Source: Mangrovimonas sp. TPBH4 (GTDB lineage Bacteria > Bacteroidota > Bacteroidia > Flavobacteriales > Flavobacteriaceae). From it: a stretch of 64,000 bases of DNA. The stretch spans positions 62,001 through 126,000 of the forward strand of contig NZ_LBIO01000055.1 in assembly GCF_001280505.1 (NCBI RefSeq), given 5' to 3'. The translations under genes were made by a program, and so were the position numbers. This document shows positions 55,623 through 64,000 of this stretch, one piece after another; position 1 is the first letter of the stretch, and the number at the start of each line of letters is the position of its first letter. The notes under the pieces are model-generated. The model saw nothing but the letters and a program-made list of their open reading frames with translations, ran no database searches and was not told the DNA's origin.

Positions 55623-56398
55623 TGGAAACGCTTAAAATTGTAAAAATAGGAGGAAACATTATAGACGATTCTAAGGCTTTAGATGCATTTTTAGAGCAAT
55701 TTTCAAGGATGGAATCTCCAAAATTATTGGTGCATGGTGGAGGGAAATTAGCTTCTCAATTGGCTCAAAAGATGGAGGTGGAAGTGAAAATGGTGCAAGG
55801 TAGACGTATCACGGATGCCGAAACATTGGACATCATCACGATGGTATACGGAGGAAAAATCAATAAAAATATTGTGGCAAAACTTCAGTCGCTTAGCTGT
55901 AATGCCATTGGTTTTACAGGTGCTGACGGAAACACCATTGTTTCTGTAAAACGTCCTGTAAAAGATATCGATTACGGATTTGTAGGTGATGTTGAAACCG
56001 TAAATACCGAAATTTTGGAGTTGTTGATGGGGCAAGATATTGCTCCAATATTTTGTGCCATTACCCATGATTCACAGGGGAGTTTGCTCAACACCAATGC
56101 AGATACCATTGCTTCGGAATTGGCAATCGGTTTTGCTGAAAAGTACAATGTAGAACTATATTATTGTTTTGAGAAAAATGGTGTATTACGTGATGTGAAT
56201 GATGATGATTCTGTAATTGAAACCATCACCGAACCAATTTATCAAAACTTGCTTTCAGAAGGGATTATTGCCGATGGAATGCTGCCTAAATTAAATAATT
56301 GTTTTCATGCAATTAACAAGAATGTAACCAAGGTTTGCATTGGTAAACCAAACATGTTAACCCAAGCTACCACAAAATTTACAACAATTACCAAATGA
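55622..56398 (+). CDS. argB: Acetylglutamate (acylglutamate) kinase
   Basis: The product has 258 residues and phosphorylates the acylglutamate with ATP, usually the feedback-controlled step. It starts LKIVKIGGNIIDD, followed by LLVHGGGKLASQLA, the amino-acid-kinase loops. GFTGADGN and LNTNADTIASELA are the substrate-side motifs. It lacks the N-terminal helix linked to arginine inhibition in other groups, so control may lie in the leader. It overlaps both neighbours by one and four bases. Confidence 0.94.
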   Translation: METLKIVKIGGNIIDDSKALDAFLEQFSRMESPKLLVHGGGKLASQLAQKMEVEVKMVQGRRITDAETLDIITMVYGGKINKNIVAKLQSLSCNAIGFTGADGNTIVSVKRPVKDIDYGFVGDVETVNTEILELLMGQDIAPIFCAITHDSQGSLLNTNADTIASELAIGFAEKYNVELYYCFEKNGVLRDVNDDDSVIETITEPIYQNLLSEGIIADGMLPKLNNCFHAINKNVTKVCIGKPNMLTQATTKFTTITK

Positions 56399-57456
56399 TT
56401 CAAGAACTGACACAGCATGCCATAACTTTGTTGAAAGAGCTCATTGCCTCTCCTTCTTATTCTTCAGAGGAGGACCAAACAGCAACGCATATAGAGACTT
56501 GGTTCAAAGGGTATGATATTCCTTATAAAAGAGATAACAATAATGTATGGTCTATCAATAAATATTTTGACGAGAGCAAACCAACCTTGTTGCTCAATTC
56601 CCATCACGATACTGTAAAACCAAATAGCGGTTACACCAAAAATCCTTTTGAGGCCATTGTAGAGGATGGTAAGCTTTACGGTTTGGGAAGTAATGATGCA
56701 GGAGGTTGTTTGGTATCACTTTTGGCAACCTTCACCTATTTCTATGCGAAAGAAGATTTAAAATATAACTTGGTGATTGTGGCTTCTGCGGAAGAAGAAA
56801 GTAGCGGACCTAATGGCTTGAATAGCATGCTGGAGATTATTCCGGAGGTGGATGTCGCTATTGTAGGCGAACCAACACTTATGAATTTAGCCGTTGCAGA
56901 AAAGGGATTGGTGGTATTTGATGCCGTGGTAAAAGGAACCCCAAGCCATGCCGCGCATCCAAATGATGATAATGCCATATACAATACCATTAAGGTGTTG
57001 GAATGGTTTCAAAGGTTTCAATTTGAAAAGGTGTCCGAAACTTTAGGAGAAGTGAAATTAACCGTTTCTCAAATTAATGGTGGAAAACAACACAATGCCA
57101 TTCCTGCCAATGTGGATTTAGTTGTGGATGTGAGGGTGAATGACCAATACACCAATCAGGAAGTTGCAGATATTTTGATGAAGGAAGCACCATGCGATAG
57201 CATTGTTCCGAGAAGTTTACGATTGAATTCTTCTTCCATACCTGTGGAGCATCCTTTGGTGAAAGCTGGAATCGCTTTGGGAAGGGAAACCTATGGGTCA
57301 CCTACGCTATCTGACCAAGCTGTGCTGTCTTGTCCATCTTTAAAATTGGGACCTGGAGACAGTACGCGCTCGCATTCTGCCGATGAATTTATTTATCTGC
57401 ATGAAATTGAAGAAGGAATTAAGATTTATATTGAATTGCTAAATAACGTATTATGA
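56395..57456 (+). CDS. argE: Acylornithine/acylcitrulline deacylase, M20 family
   Basis: The product has 353 residues. The M20 metal ligands are His in LLLNSHHDTVKP, Asp in LYGLGSNDAGG and the Glu-Glu pair in VASAEEESSGPNG. The dimerisation domain follows (about 165-270). In a pathway with acylated carbamoyltransferase the deacylase must act on acylcitrulline. It overlaps argB and argH by four bases each. The annotation as acetylornithine deacetylase is common, but the operon context suggests acylcitrulline as the true substrate. Confidence 0.9.
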   Translation: MIQELTQHAITLLKELIASPSYSSEEDQTATHIETWFKGYDIPYKRDNNNVWSINKYFDESKPTLLLNSHHDTVKPNSGYTKNPFEAIVEDGKLYGLGSNDAGGCLVSLLATFTYFYAKEDLKYNLVIVASAEEESSGPNGLNSMLEIIPEVDVAIVGEPTLMNLAVAEKGLVVFDAVVKGTPSHAAHPNDDNAIYNTIKVLEWFQRFQFEKVSETLGEVKLTVSQINGGKQHNAIPANVDLVVDVRVNDQYTNQEVADILMKEAPCDSIVPRSLRLNSSSIPVEHPLVKAGIALGRETYGSPTLSDQAVLSCPSLKLGPGDSTRSHSADEFIYLHEIEEGIKIYIELLNNVL

Positions 57457-58727
57457 AGCTCTGGGATAAAGGCTTGGCCATTGATAAAAAAATAGAACAG
57501 TTTACCGTAGGAAACGATAGAGAAATAGATTTGCATATTGCAAAATATGATGTTTTGGCATCTCTGGCACATGCCAAAATGTTGCAGCATATTGGAATTT
57601 TAAATGAGGTAGAGCTTGAGCAGTTGGAAGAAGGATTGCAACATTTGAAGGAACAAATAGAAGCGGGAACATTTATAATTGAAGGCCAGTTTGAAGATGT
57701 GCATTCTAAAATAGAATTTGAACTGACCAAAACTTATGGAGAAGTAGGAAAAAAAATCCATACAGCACGTTCTAGAAACGATCAGGTTTTAGTAGCCTTA
57801 CAGTTGTATTACAAGGAAAATATTCAGGAGATTCTATCAAAAACAGAAGCGTTCTTTTTGTCACTTTTGGACTTGGCCAATACCCATAAGGATAAACTGT
57901 TGCCTGGTTACACGCATTTGCAGGTGGCAATGCCATCTTCGTTTGGATTGTGGTTTTCTGCCTATGCCGAGATTTTGGTTGATGACAGTTATATGTTGCA
58001 GGCGGCCTTAAAAACAGTGGATCAAAATCCGTTGGGCTCGGCTGCTGGTTATGGAAGTTCCTTTGCAATTGACAGGGAATTTACAACCAAAGAACTTCAA
58101 TTTGAAACTCTAAAATACAATGTGGTGGCAGCGCAAATGAGCCGAGGCAAGAGTGAGCGAACCATTGCGGCTGCTTTAGGAGGCTTAAGTAACACCATGG
58201 CGCGTTTTGCAATGGATATTTGTTTGTATATGAGCCAGAATTTTGGTTTCATTTCATTTCCAGATGAATTGACCACAGGAAGCAGCATCATGCCTCATAA
58301 GAAAAACCCCGATGTTTTCGAATTGCTTCGTGGCAAATGCAATAAAATTCAAGCGCTTCAAACCGAAATGACTTTGATTACAAATAACCTTCCCAGTGGT
58401 TACCATAGAGATTACCAATTGTTGAAGGAATCTATCATAGCGGGAATAGAGGATGTGAAGGATTTGTTGGATATTTTTAACTATGCTATTCAGCAGGTAG
58501 AAGTAAAGGATATTGATTTGAATGATTCCAAGTATCGCTACCTCTTTACGGTAGACAATATGAATACTTTGGTTGAAAACGGCATGAGTTTTAGAGAAGC
58601 TTACCAGGTTATTGGTAAGCAGGTACAGGAGGGAACTTATACACCAGACACTTCCAAACAACATACCCATGTTGGAAGCATGGGGAATTTACGTTTGGAG
58701 GATATCAAGGCTAAATTCGCAAGGTAG
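57453..58727 (+). CDS. argH: Argininosuccinate lyase
   Basis: The product has 424 residues and splits argininosuccinate into arginine and fumarate. The fumarase/lyase signature GSSIMPHKKNPD is present with the catalytic Ser. AMPSSFGLWFSAYAEIL replaces the more usual QPAQPTT region, and HTARSRNDQV is intact. It is the last gene of the nine-gene operon. One base separates it from the converging kinase gene, with no terminator in between. Confidence 0.95.
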   Translation: MKLWDKGLAIDKKIEQFTVGNDREIDLHIAKYDVLASLAHAKMLQHIGILNEVELEQLEEGLQHLKEQIEAGTFIIEGQFEDVHSKIEFELTKTYGEVGKKIHTARSRNDQVLVALQLYYKENIQEILSKTEAFFLSLLDLANTHKDKLLPGYTHLQVAMPSSFGLWFSAYAEILVDDSYMLQAALKTVDQNPLGSAAGYGSSFAIDREFTTKELQFETLKYNVVAAQMSRGKSERTIAAALGGLSNTMARFAMDICLYMSQNFGFISFPDELTTGSSIMPHKKNPDVFELLRGKCNKIQALQTEMTLITNNLPSGYHRDYQLLKESIIAGIEDVKDLLDIFNYAIQQVEVKDIDLNDSKYRYLFTVDNMNTLVENGMSFREAYQVIGKQVQEGTYTPDTSKQHTHVGSMGNLRLEDIKAKFAR

Positions 58728-58728
58728 T

Positions 58729-59481
58729 CTAATACGTTTTTGGGATTTGGTGTGTGGCCGCACAAGCGGCACCAATAATACCTGCATGGTTACCCAAATG
58801 AGCAGGAACTACTGGAGTTTCAATGGTAATGTGTTTTTTGAATTTGTCGAAGTCATCCGAAGTGCCGCCGCCAAGAATGATCAAATCAGGACATACCAGA
58901 GTTTCAACCAGACCAAGAAAAGTATTGAAACGTTTACCCCATTTTTTAAAGCTTAAATTCTTCTGTTTCTTTACGGAGGCTGCGGCCCAACTTTCAATTT
59001 TTTTGTAATTTTTATATGGGATTTGCCCCATTTCAAAATTTGGAATTAAGGCGCCATTGAAAAAGGCTCCGCTGCCCAGCCCTGTGCCAATGGTAATGGT
59101 AAGCACCAATCCGGGTTTTCCCTGCCCAATGCCATAATTCATAACGGCATATCCAGCGGCATCGGCATCGTTGATGACGGTAACAGGTAAATGGACTTTT
59201 TTAGAAAATAATTCCTCAACATTTATGTGGTCCCATTCTTCATGAAGGTTGCCGGAGGCTTTGCAAATACCATGTTTGATAATGCTGGGAAATCCACAAC
59301 CAATAGGCCCGGAATAATCAAAATGCTTAACAATTTGTGCAAACACGTTGGCCATATCTTCCGGTTTTCGGGATGTAGGGGTGGGGATTCTATATCTTTT
59401 ACTCACAAGCTCCCCCGTTATGGTATTAACCAATGCTCCCTTGATGCCCGATCCGCCGACATCGATTCCTAGAATTTCCAT
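58729..59481 (-). CDS. ppgK: ROK-family sugar kinase, polyphosphate glucokinase-like
   Basis: The product has 250 residues. The phosphate-binding start is EILGIDVGGSGIKGALV. The catalytic Asp lies in INDADAAGYAVMNYG. TITIGTGLGSGAFF and DLIILGGGTSDDFDKF complete the ATP fold. The zinc-binding CXCG motif of other ROK kinases is absent, as in polyphosphate glucokinases, and GNLHEEW resembles that group. It would phosphorylate glucose with polyphosphate or ATP. It stands alone on the minus strand between argH and leuB. Confidence 0.8.
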   Translation of the reverse strand: MEILGIDVGGSGIKGALVNTITGELVSKRYRIPTPTSRKPEDMANVFAQIVKHFDYSGPIGCGFPSIIKHGICKASGNLHEEWDHINVEELFSKKVHLPVTVINDADAAGYAVMNYGIGQGKPGLVLTITIGTGLGSGAFFNGALIPNFEMGQIPYKNYKKIESWAAASVKKQKNLSFKKWGKRFNTFLGLVETLVCPDLIILGGGTSDDFDKFKKHITIETPVVPAHLGNHAGIIGAACAATHQIPKTY

Positions 59482-59591
59482 AGAATTATTTTTTCTGAAT
59501 CCTTAAAATTACTAAATCTATTAGAAAACCCCTCGCCAAAATGGTGTCATAATTGTGTGGAAATGATTTTTTATGTCAATTTTTGGAAACA

Positions 59592-59619
59592 AAAAAGCAC
59601 TCAAGAATTGAGTGCCTTT
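59592..59619 (-). terminator. Terminator after leuB
   Basis: On the minus strand GCACTCAA and TTGAGTGC form a stem with a short loop, followed by six T. It lies 25 bases after the leuB stop. Confidence 0.85.
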
Positions 59620-59643
59620 AAATCCTAAAGAAGGTAAACGTTT

Positions 59644-60762
59644 TTAAATTATTGTAGACTGACCCAAATGGATGTTAGTGAAATTAATATTACTGTCTTT
59701 AGGATTGTTGATGAAATCTTCTACAAAATCACCAACCTTAGACGTTGTAATGTTATTATATTTTCTGTTCAAATCTGGGGTCATTATTTCTAATTGAATC
59801 GATTTTTCAACTGCATTTCTAATCATTTCTGCTTCGTCATTCAATCCAAAATGATCCAATAACATCGCAGCGGACAAAATAGATGCAACTGGGTTGGCAA
59901 TGTTTTTTCCTTTAGCTTGAGGATATGAGCCATGGATTGGCTCAAACATAGCATGTTTTTTTCCTACAGAGGCCGAGGCCAAAAGGCCAATGGAGCCTCC
60001 AATAACACTAGCCTCATCACTGATGATGTCGCCAAACATATTTTCGGTTAAAATAACATCAAACTGTTTTGGATTCAGAATCATTTGCATGGCAGCATTA
60101 TCGACGAACAAGAAGTCTAAAGTCACATCTGGATAAGAAGCAGAGAGCTCAGTCACCACTTTTCTCCATAGGCGGGAGGATTCCAACACATTGGCCTTGT
60201 CTACCAAGGTGAGTTTCTTATTTCTAGTTTGGGCTGCCTTAAAGGCCAAATGGGCAATGCGTTCAATTTCTTCACGTGTATACAAACAAAGATCGGATGC
60301 AGTGTTGCCGTCATCACTTAAATATTTGTCTCCGAAATAAATACCCCCAGTTAATTCTCGGTATATGCTAATGTCTGTTCCTTTAATTTTTTCATCTTTT
60401 AGGGGAGAGGCTCCTACGAGACTGTCATAAGCTTTTACAGGTCTAATATTGGCAAACAACCCAAGTTCTTTTCTAAGTTTAAGCAAGCCTTGTTCCGGAC
60501 GTACTTTTGCAGAAGGATCATTGTCGTATTTTGGGTCGCCAATGGCTCCAAATAAAACGGCATCACTATGTTTGCAAATGTCTAAAGTGGTATCTGGTAA
60601 AGGATTCCCCGTTTCGTCTATTGCAATGGCACCGACAAGCGCAGGTTTGAACCTAAAGCTATGGTCAAACTCCTGTGCAATTGCCTTTAACACCTTAATT
60701 GCCTGATCGGTCACTTCTGGACCAATTCCATCTCCTGATAAAACAGCAATATCTAATTTCAT
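59644..60762 (-). CDS. leuB: 3-Isopropylmalate dehydrogenase
   Basis: The product has 372 residues and oxidises 3-isopropylmalate with NAD in leucine synthesis. It starts LDIAVLSGDGIGPEVTDQAIKVL. The substrate arginines lie in RPEQGLLKLRKELGLFANIRP. The signature with NMFGDIISDEASVIGGSIG is present, as is the C-terminal EPIHGSYPQAKGKNIANP. Length is normal. It is the last gene of leuA-leuC-leuD-leuB, 39 bases after leuD. Confidence 0.96.
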   Translation of the reverse strand: MKLDIAVLSGDGIGPEVTDQAIKVLKAIAQEFDHSFRFKPALVGAIAIDETGNPLPDTTLDICKHSDAVLFGAIGDPKYDNDPSAKVRPEQGLLKLRKELGLFANIRPVKAYDSLVGASPLKDEKIKGTDISIYRELTGGIYFGDKYLSDDGNTASDLCLYTREEIERIAHLAFKAAQTRNKKLTLVDKANVLESSRLWRKVVTELSASYPDVTLDFLFVDNAAMQMILNPKQFDVILTENMFGDIISDEASVIGGSIGLLASASVGKKHAMFEPIHGSYPQAKGKNIANPVASILSAAMLLDHFGLNDEAEMIRNAVEKSIQLEIMTPDLNRKYNNITTSKVGDFVEDFINNPKDSNINFTNIHLGQSTII

Positions 60763-60801
60763 TTCTTTATGTGAAGGCTCGTTTGTTGCCTTCTCTAATT
60801 G

Positions 60802-61392
60802 TTAGTTTGTTCTACTTAATTCAAAAGCCTCAATGGCTTCTTTTTTACTTAATAAATAATCAATATCATCATAGCCATTGATCATACAGGTTTTTTTGTA
60901 AGCGTCAATTTCAAAGCTTTCTTGTTGATCACTGTCTTTAATCCCAATGGTTTGATTTTCTAAATCAACGATGAGTTCGGTTTCGAGATTTGCCTTGATC
61001 GTGCTCAATAAGGTTTCTAGGTAGGTCTCGCTCACTTGAACCGGCAATAGCCCGTTGTTCAAGGCATTTCCTTTAAAGATATCAGCAAAAAAACTTGAGA
61101 CGATTACTTTAAATCCATAACCTACCAAAGCCCAGGCGGCATGCTCTCGACTGGAACCACATCCAAAATTATCACCAGCAACCAAAATGCTTCCCGTGTA
61201 TTTTTGATCGTTTAAAGGGAATTCTGCATTGAGTTTTCCATGTTTGTCAAAACGCCAATCTCTAAAGGCGTTGTCGCCAAATCCCTGCTTGTCTGTTGCT
61301 TTTAAAAAACGCGCAGGGATGATTTGATCGGTATCTATATTTTCAATGGCCAACGGAATGGCTCTTGATTTTAATGTTGTAAACTTTTCCAT
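60802..61392 (-). CDS. leuD: 3-Isopropylmalate dehydratase, small subunit
   Basis: The product has 196 residues, the swivel domain of isopropylmalate isomerase. [13 protein letters not shown] near the N-terminus and [17 protein letters not shown] with the substrate-binding Ser-Ser-Arg are the typical motifs. It works with LeuC, whose gene lies 25 bases upstream. Confidence 0.96.
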   Translation of the reverse strand: MEKFTTLKSRAIPLAIENIDTDQIIPARFLKATDKQGFGDNAFRDWRFDKHGKLNAEFPLNDQKYTGSILVAGDNFGCGSSREHAAWALVGYGFKVIVSSFFADIFKGNALNNGLLPVQVSETYLETLLSTIKANLETELIVDLENQTIGIKDSDQQESFEIDAYKKTCMINGYDDIDYLLSKKEAIEAFELSRTN

Positions 61393-61417
61393 ATTTGTTT
61401 CCTTTCCGCTGAAAGGT

Positions 61418-62827
61418 TTAGCTCATTAATTCTTTTTCAAAAGTATTTTCAAAGGCTTTTGATACATCTACTATTTTTCCTGCAACAGCAGTCGCGGCCG
61501 CTACCAAAGGACTTGCCAAAATGGTTCTGGCGCCCTGTCCTTGTCGTCCTTCAAAATTTCTATTGGAAGTAGAAACGCAGTATTCGCCTTGCGGGATTTT
61601 ATCATCGTTCATGGCCAAACAAGCAGAACAACCTGGTTGTCGCAATTCGAAACCGGCAGTTTCAAAAATGTCTTTTAAGCCTTCGTCTATAATTTGGGCT
61701 TCTACTTGCTTACTTCCAGGAACTAACCACGCAGTGACGTTGTCGGCCTTATGTTTGCCTTTAATGTAGTTGGCAGCCACTCTAAAATCTTCAATTCTAG
61801 AATTGGTGCAGCTACCAATAAATACATAATTGATAGGTTTATCTACTAAGGATTCCCCTTTTTTGAAATCCATATATCCCAAGGATTTTTCAAAAGAAGC
61901 ATCATTCAAAACGGGGATATGTTCTGAAATTTTAATGCCCATACCAGGATTCGTTCCGTAGGTAATCATAGGTTCAATATCTTGGGCATCAAAAACGTAT
62001 TCTTTGTCAAACGTAGCGTCAGCGTCCGTAGGCAAGGTTTTCCAATAGGCAACTTTGTTTTCGAATTCCTCGCCTTTAGGCGCAAATTCTCTGTCTTTTA
62101 TGTATTCAAAAGTGGTTTGGTCTGGGGCAATCATCCCGCCTCGAGCACCCATTTCAATACTCATATTACAAACAGTCATCCGGCCTTCCATGCTCATGTT
62201 TTCAAATACGTCTCCTGCATATTCACAGAAATAGCCTGTGCCTGAATTGGTGCCCAATTTTGAGATGATATAAAGAATGACATCTTTGGGTAGGACGCCA
62301 TTCTTTAACTTGCCATTAACCGTTACACGTAAACTTTTAGGCTTTGTCAATAACAAACATTGACTTGCGAATACCTGTGCTACCTGACTGGTCCCAATAC
62401 CAAAGGCAATGGCACCAAAAGCACCATGGGTAGAGGTATGCGAATCACCACAAACCATGGTCATACCTGGTTGGGTGATGCCTAGTTCAGGAGCCATAAC
62501 ATGGACGATGCCATTGTATTGATGCCCTAAATCGTAGAGTGTAATATTATTTTTATGACAGTTCTCGGCGAGCTGTTTTAACTGATTTCTGGACAGCTCA
62601 TCCTCAACCGGTAAGTGTTGATTTTTTGTGGGTGTGTTATGGTCTGCGGTGGCCACAATTTGGTTTGGCCTAAATATTGGAATATCTCGTTCTTCAAGTT
62701 CGTTAAAAGCCTGTGGGCTGGTAACTTCATGAATTAAGTGTTTGTCAATATATAATATTTGTGGTCCATCCTGAATGGAGTCCACAACGTGCGCATCCCA
62801 AACTTTATCAAATAAGGTCTTTCCCAT
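61418..62827 (-). CDS. leuC: 3-Isopropylmalate dehydratase, large subunit
   Basis: The product has 469 residues and carries the 4Fe-4S cluster of isopropylmalate isomerase. The cluster cysteines lie in [13 protein letters not shown] and in [38 protein letters not shown] is the aconitase signature. Its ATG shares one base with the leuA stop (TAATG on the minus strand), so the two are translationally coupled. Confidence 0.96.
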   Translation of the reverse strand: MGKTLFDKVWDAHVVDSIQDGPQILYIDKHLIHEVTSPQAFNELEERDIPIFRPNQIVATADHNTPTKNQHLPVEDELSRNQLKQLAENCHKNNITLYDLGHQYNGIVHVMAPELGITQPGMTMVCGDSHTSTHGAFGAIAFGIGTSQVAQVFASQCLLLTKPKSLRVTVNGKLKNGVLPKDVILYIISKLGTNSGTGYFCEYAGDVFENMSMEGRMTVCNMSIEMGARGGMIAPDQTTFEYIKDREFAPKGEEFENKVAYWKTLPTDADATFDKEYVFDAQDIEPMITYGTNPGMGIKISEHIPVLNDASFEKSLGYMDFKKGESLVDKPINYVFIGSCTNSRIEDFRVAANYIKGKHKADNVTAWLVPGSKQVEAQIIDEGLKDIFETAGFELRQPGCSACLAMNDDKIPQGEYCVSTSNRNFEGRQGQGARTILASPLVAAATAVAGKIVDVSKAFENTFEKELMS

Positions 62828-64000
62828 TACGCGCTAATTATTTGTTGATATACATTACTTGTCTCGATGATGTGGTGGATATCACTATCATCGACTTCTT
62901 TTTTACTATCTGCAAAATTCAAGAAACTAGCATAGATCTCGTCCAATTGCAATTTGGTCAATTCGTAACCGATGTTTTTGGCTCTATATGCCAAGGCAGC
63001 TCTCCCGCTTCTAGCCGTTAAAACAATGGCAGATTCGGTGACGCCTACGTCTTTTGGATCGATGATTTCGTAAGTTTCTCTGTTTTTAATGACACCATCT
63101 TGGTGAATTCCTGAACTGTGTGCAAAGGCATTGGAGCCAACAATTGCTTTGTTAGGTTGGGTGTAAACGCCCATTTGTTCAGATACCAATTGGCTGATGC
63201 CGTATAACTCTGGAGTTTTAATGTTGGTATCCAAGTTTAAGTACGGGTGTTGTTTTAAAATCATGACGACTTCTTCCAGCGCTGTATTACCGGCACGTTC
63301 GCCAATACCATTGATGGTACATTCAATTTGGCGAGCACCGTTAATGACCCCTTCTATGGAATTGGCCGTGGCCAATCCTAAATCGTTATGGCAGTGGCAA
63401 GACAAGATGGCCTTTTCAATACCTTTTACGTTTTCTTTTAGGTATTTAATTTTTGCTCCGTATTCACTCGGCAAACAATATCCTGTGGTGTCAGGAATAT
63501 TTAAAACCGTAGCACCTGCTTTAATGGCCATTTCACACACACGAGCTAAATATTCATTGTCTGTTCTTCCGGCATCTTCGGCATAAAATTCCACATCTTC
63601 TACAAAAGATTTGGCATATTTTACGGCTTCGTAGGCACGTACCAAAACTTGTTCTCTGGTAGAGTTGAATTTAAATTTTATATGAGAATCGGAGGTGCCA
63701 ATACCTGTATGAATTCTAGGTCGTTTGGCATACCTTAGGGCTTCGGCTGCAACTTTAATATCATTTTCAACAGCTCTGGTCAAACCACACACTGTTGCAT
63801 TCTTTACTAATTTGGAAATGGCCTCAACAGATTCAAAGTCCCCAGGGCTGGAAACCGGAAATCCGGCCTCAATAACATCTACTCCTAGGTAGTCCAATTT
63901 TTTGGCAATAATCAACTTTTGGGTGGTATTTAGCTTACACCCAGGAACCTGTTCACCATCTCTTAAGGTGGTGTCAAAAATTTGTACGTGCTCTTTAGAC
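62827..64000 (-). CDS. leuA: 2-Isopropylmalate synthase (N-terminus outside window)
   Basis: About 390 residues are seen; the open frame runs past the ATG at 63915 to the window end. The true N-terminal stretch [19 protein letters not shown] is recognisable there, so only a few residues are missing. The metal-binding motif is in [10 protein letters not shown], with [13 protein letters not shown] and [16 protein letters not shown] further on. The subunit ends near residue 391 with no large LeuA-type regulatory domain, so it is the short form of the enzyme. It starts the leuACDB unit; any leader lies outside the window. Confidence 0.93.
   Translation of the reverse strand, partial: SKEHVQIFDTTLRDGEQVPGCKLNTTQKLIIAKKLDYLGVDVIEAGFPVSSPGDFESVEAISKLVKNATVCGLTRAVENDIKVAAEALRYAKRPRIHTGIGTSDSHIKFKFNSTREQVLVRAYEAVKYAKSFVEDVEFYAEDAGRTDNEYLARVCEMAIKAGATVLNIPDTTGYCLPSEYGAKIKYLKENVKGIEKAILSCHCHNDLGLATANSIEGVINGARQIECTINGIGERAGNTALEEVVMILKQHPYLNLDTNIKTPELYGISQLVSEQMGVYTQPNKAIVGSNAFAHSSGIHQDGVIKNRETYEIIDPKDVGVTESAIVLTARSGRAALAYRAKNIGYELTKLQLDEIYASFLNFADSKKEVDDSDIHHIIETSNVYQQIISA

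Overview
The window is ordinary chromosome from a Bacteroidota bacterium, most likely a member of the Flavobacteriaceae. Several things point there: AT-rich intergenic DNA, promoters of the TTTG-N19-TAnnTTTG type (for example before the tRNA-Tyr, ppa and metK genes), starts without clear Shine-Dalgarno sequences, GLPGLI-family and DUF5686 proteins, OMP_b-brl_3 type TonB receptors, and an arginine operon with the carbamoyltransferase that acts on acylated ornithine. I see no insertion sequence, prophage, CRISPR array, rRNA or sign of recent transfer.

Layout. 1-8568 (+): tail of pdhB, a DUF5686 outer-membrane protein, soluble and membrane-bound pyrophosphatases side by side, an MgtC/DUF4010 membrane protein and an App1-type phosphatase. 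8574-13094 (-): deoxynucleoside kinase, an unknown exported protein, two paralogous OmpR-type response regulators and a histidine kinase. 13220-18178 (+): a divergent operon of a small exported protein, two GLPGLI proteins and a TonB-dependent receptor, with a three-copy GTTAAC repeat between it and the kinase. 18224-20059 (-): a large lipoprotein, followed by tRNA-Tyr, a universal stress protein and exonuclease III. 22411-24069 (-): an unusual sigma-factor-like protein between two coiled-coil paralogues. Then come an M28 peptidase, an MFS transporter, metK behind a SAM-II type riboswitch, and ppc.

From 31618 the window is mostly nitrogen and amino-acid metabolism. A porin-glnB-amt operon (-) lies back to back with gltBD (+), and two identical CCCTA-N7-TAGGG palindromes lie 53 bp apart upstream of the porin. 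ilvD-ilvB-ilvN-ilvC-ilvA (+) follows an isoleucine-rich leader peptide and terminator that form a classical attenuator. After gapN, an arginine operon (acyltransferase, argG, argC, proC, argD, argF', argB, argE, argH) is preceded by one clear and one possible arginine-rich leader peptide. A polyphosphate glucokinase-like gene and leuA-leuC-leuD-leuB (-) close the window; leuA is cut by the window end.

The genes fit together. GltBD supplies glutamate to the ilv, leu and arg pathways. Amt, GlnB and the porin handle ammonium uptake. The pyrophosphatases remove or use the pyrophosphate that biosynthesis releases. The most interesting material is regulatory: three RNA-based switches (ilv, arg, metK), two sets of repeated operator-like sites, the sigma-factor/coiled-coil module and the kinase/GLPGLI/TonB cluster.
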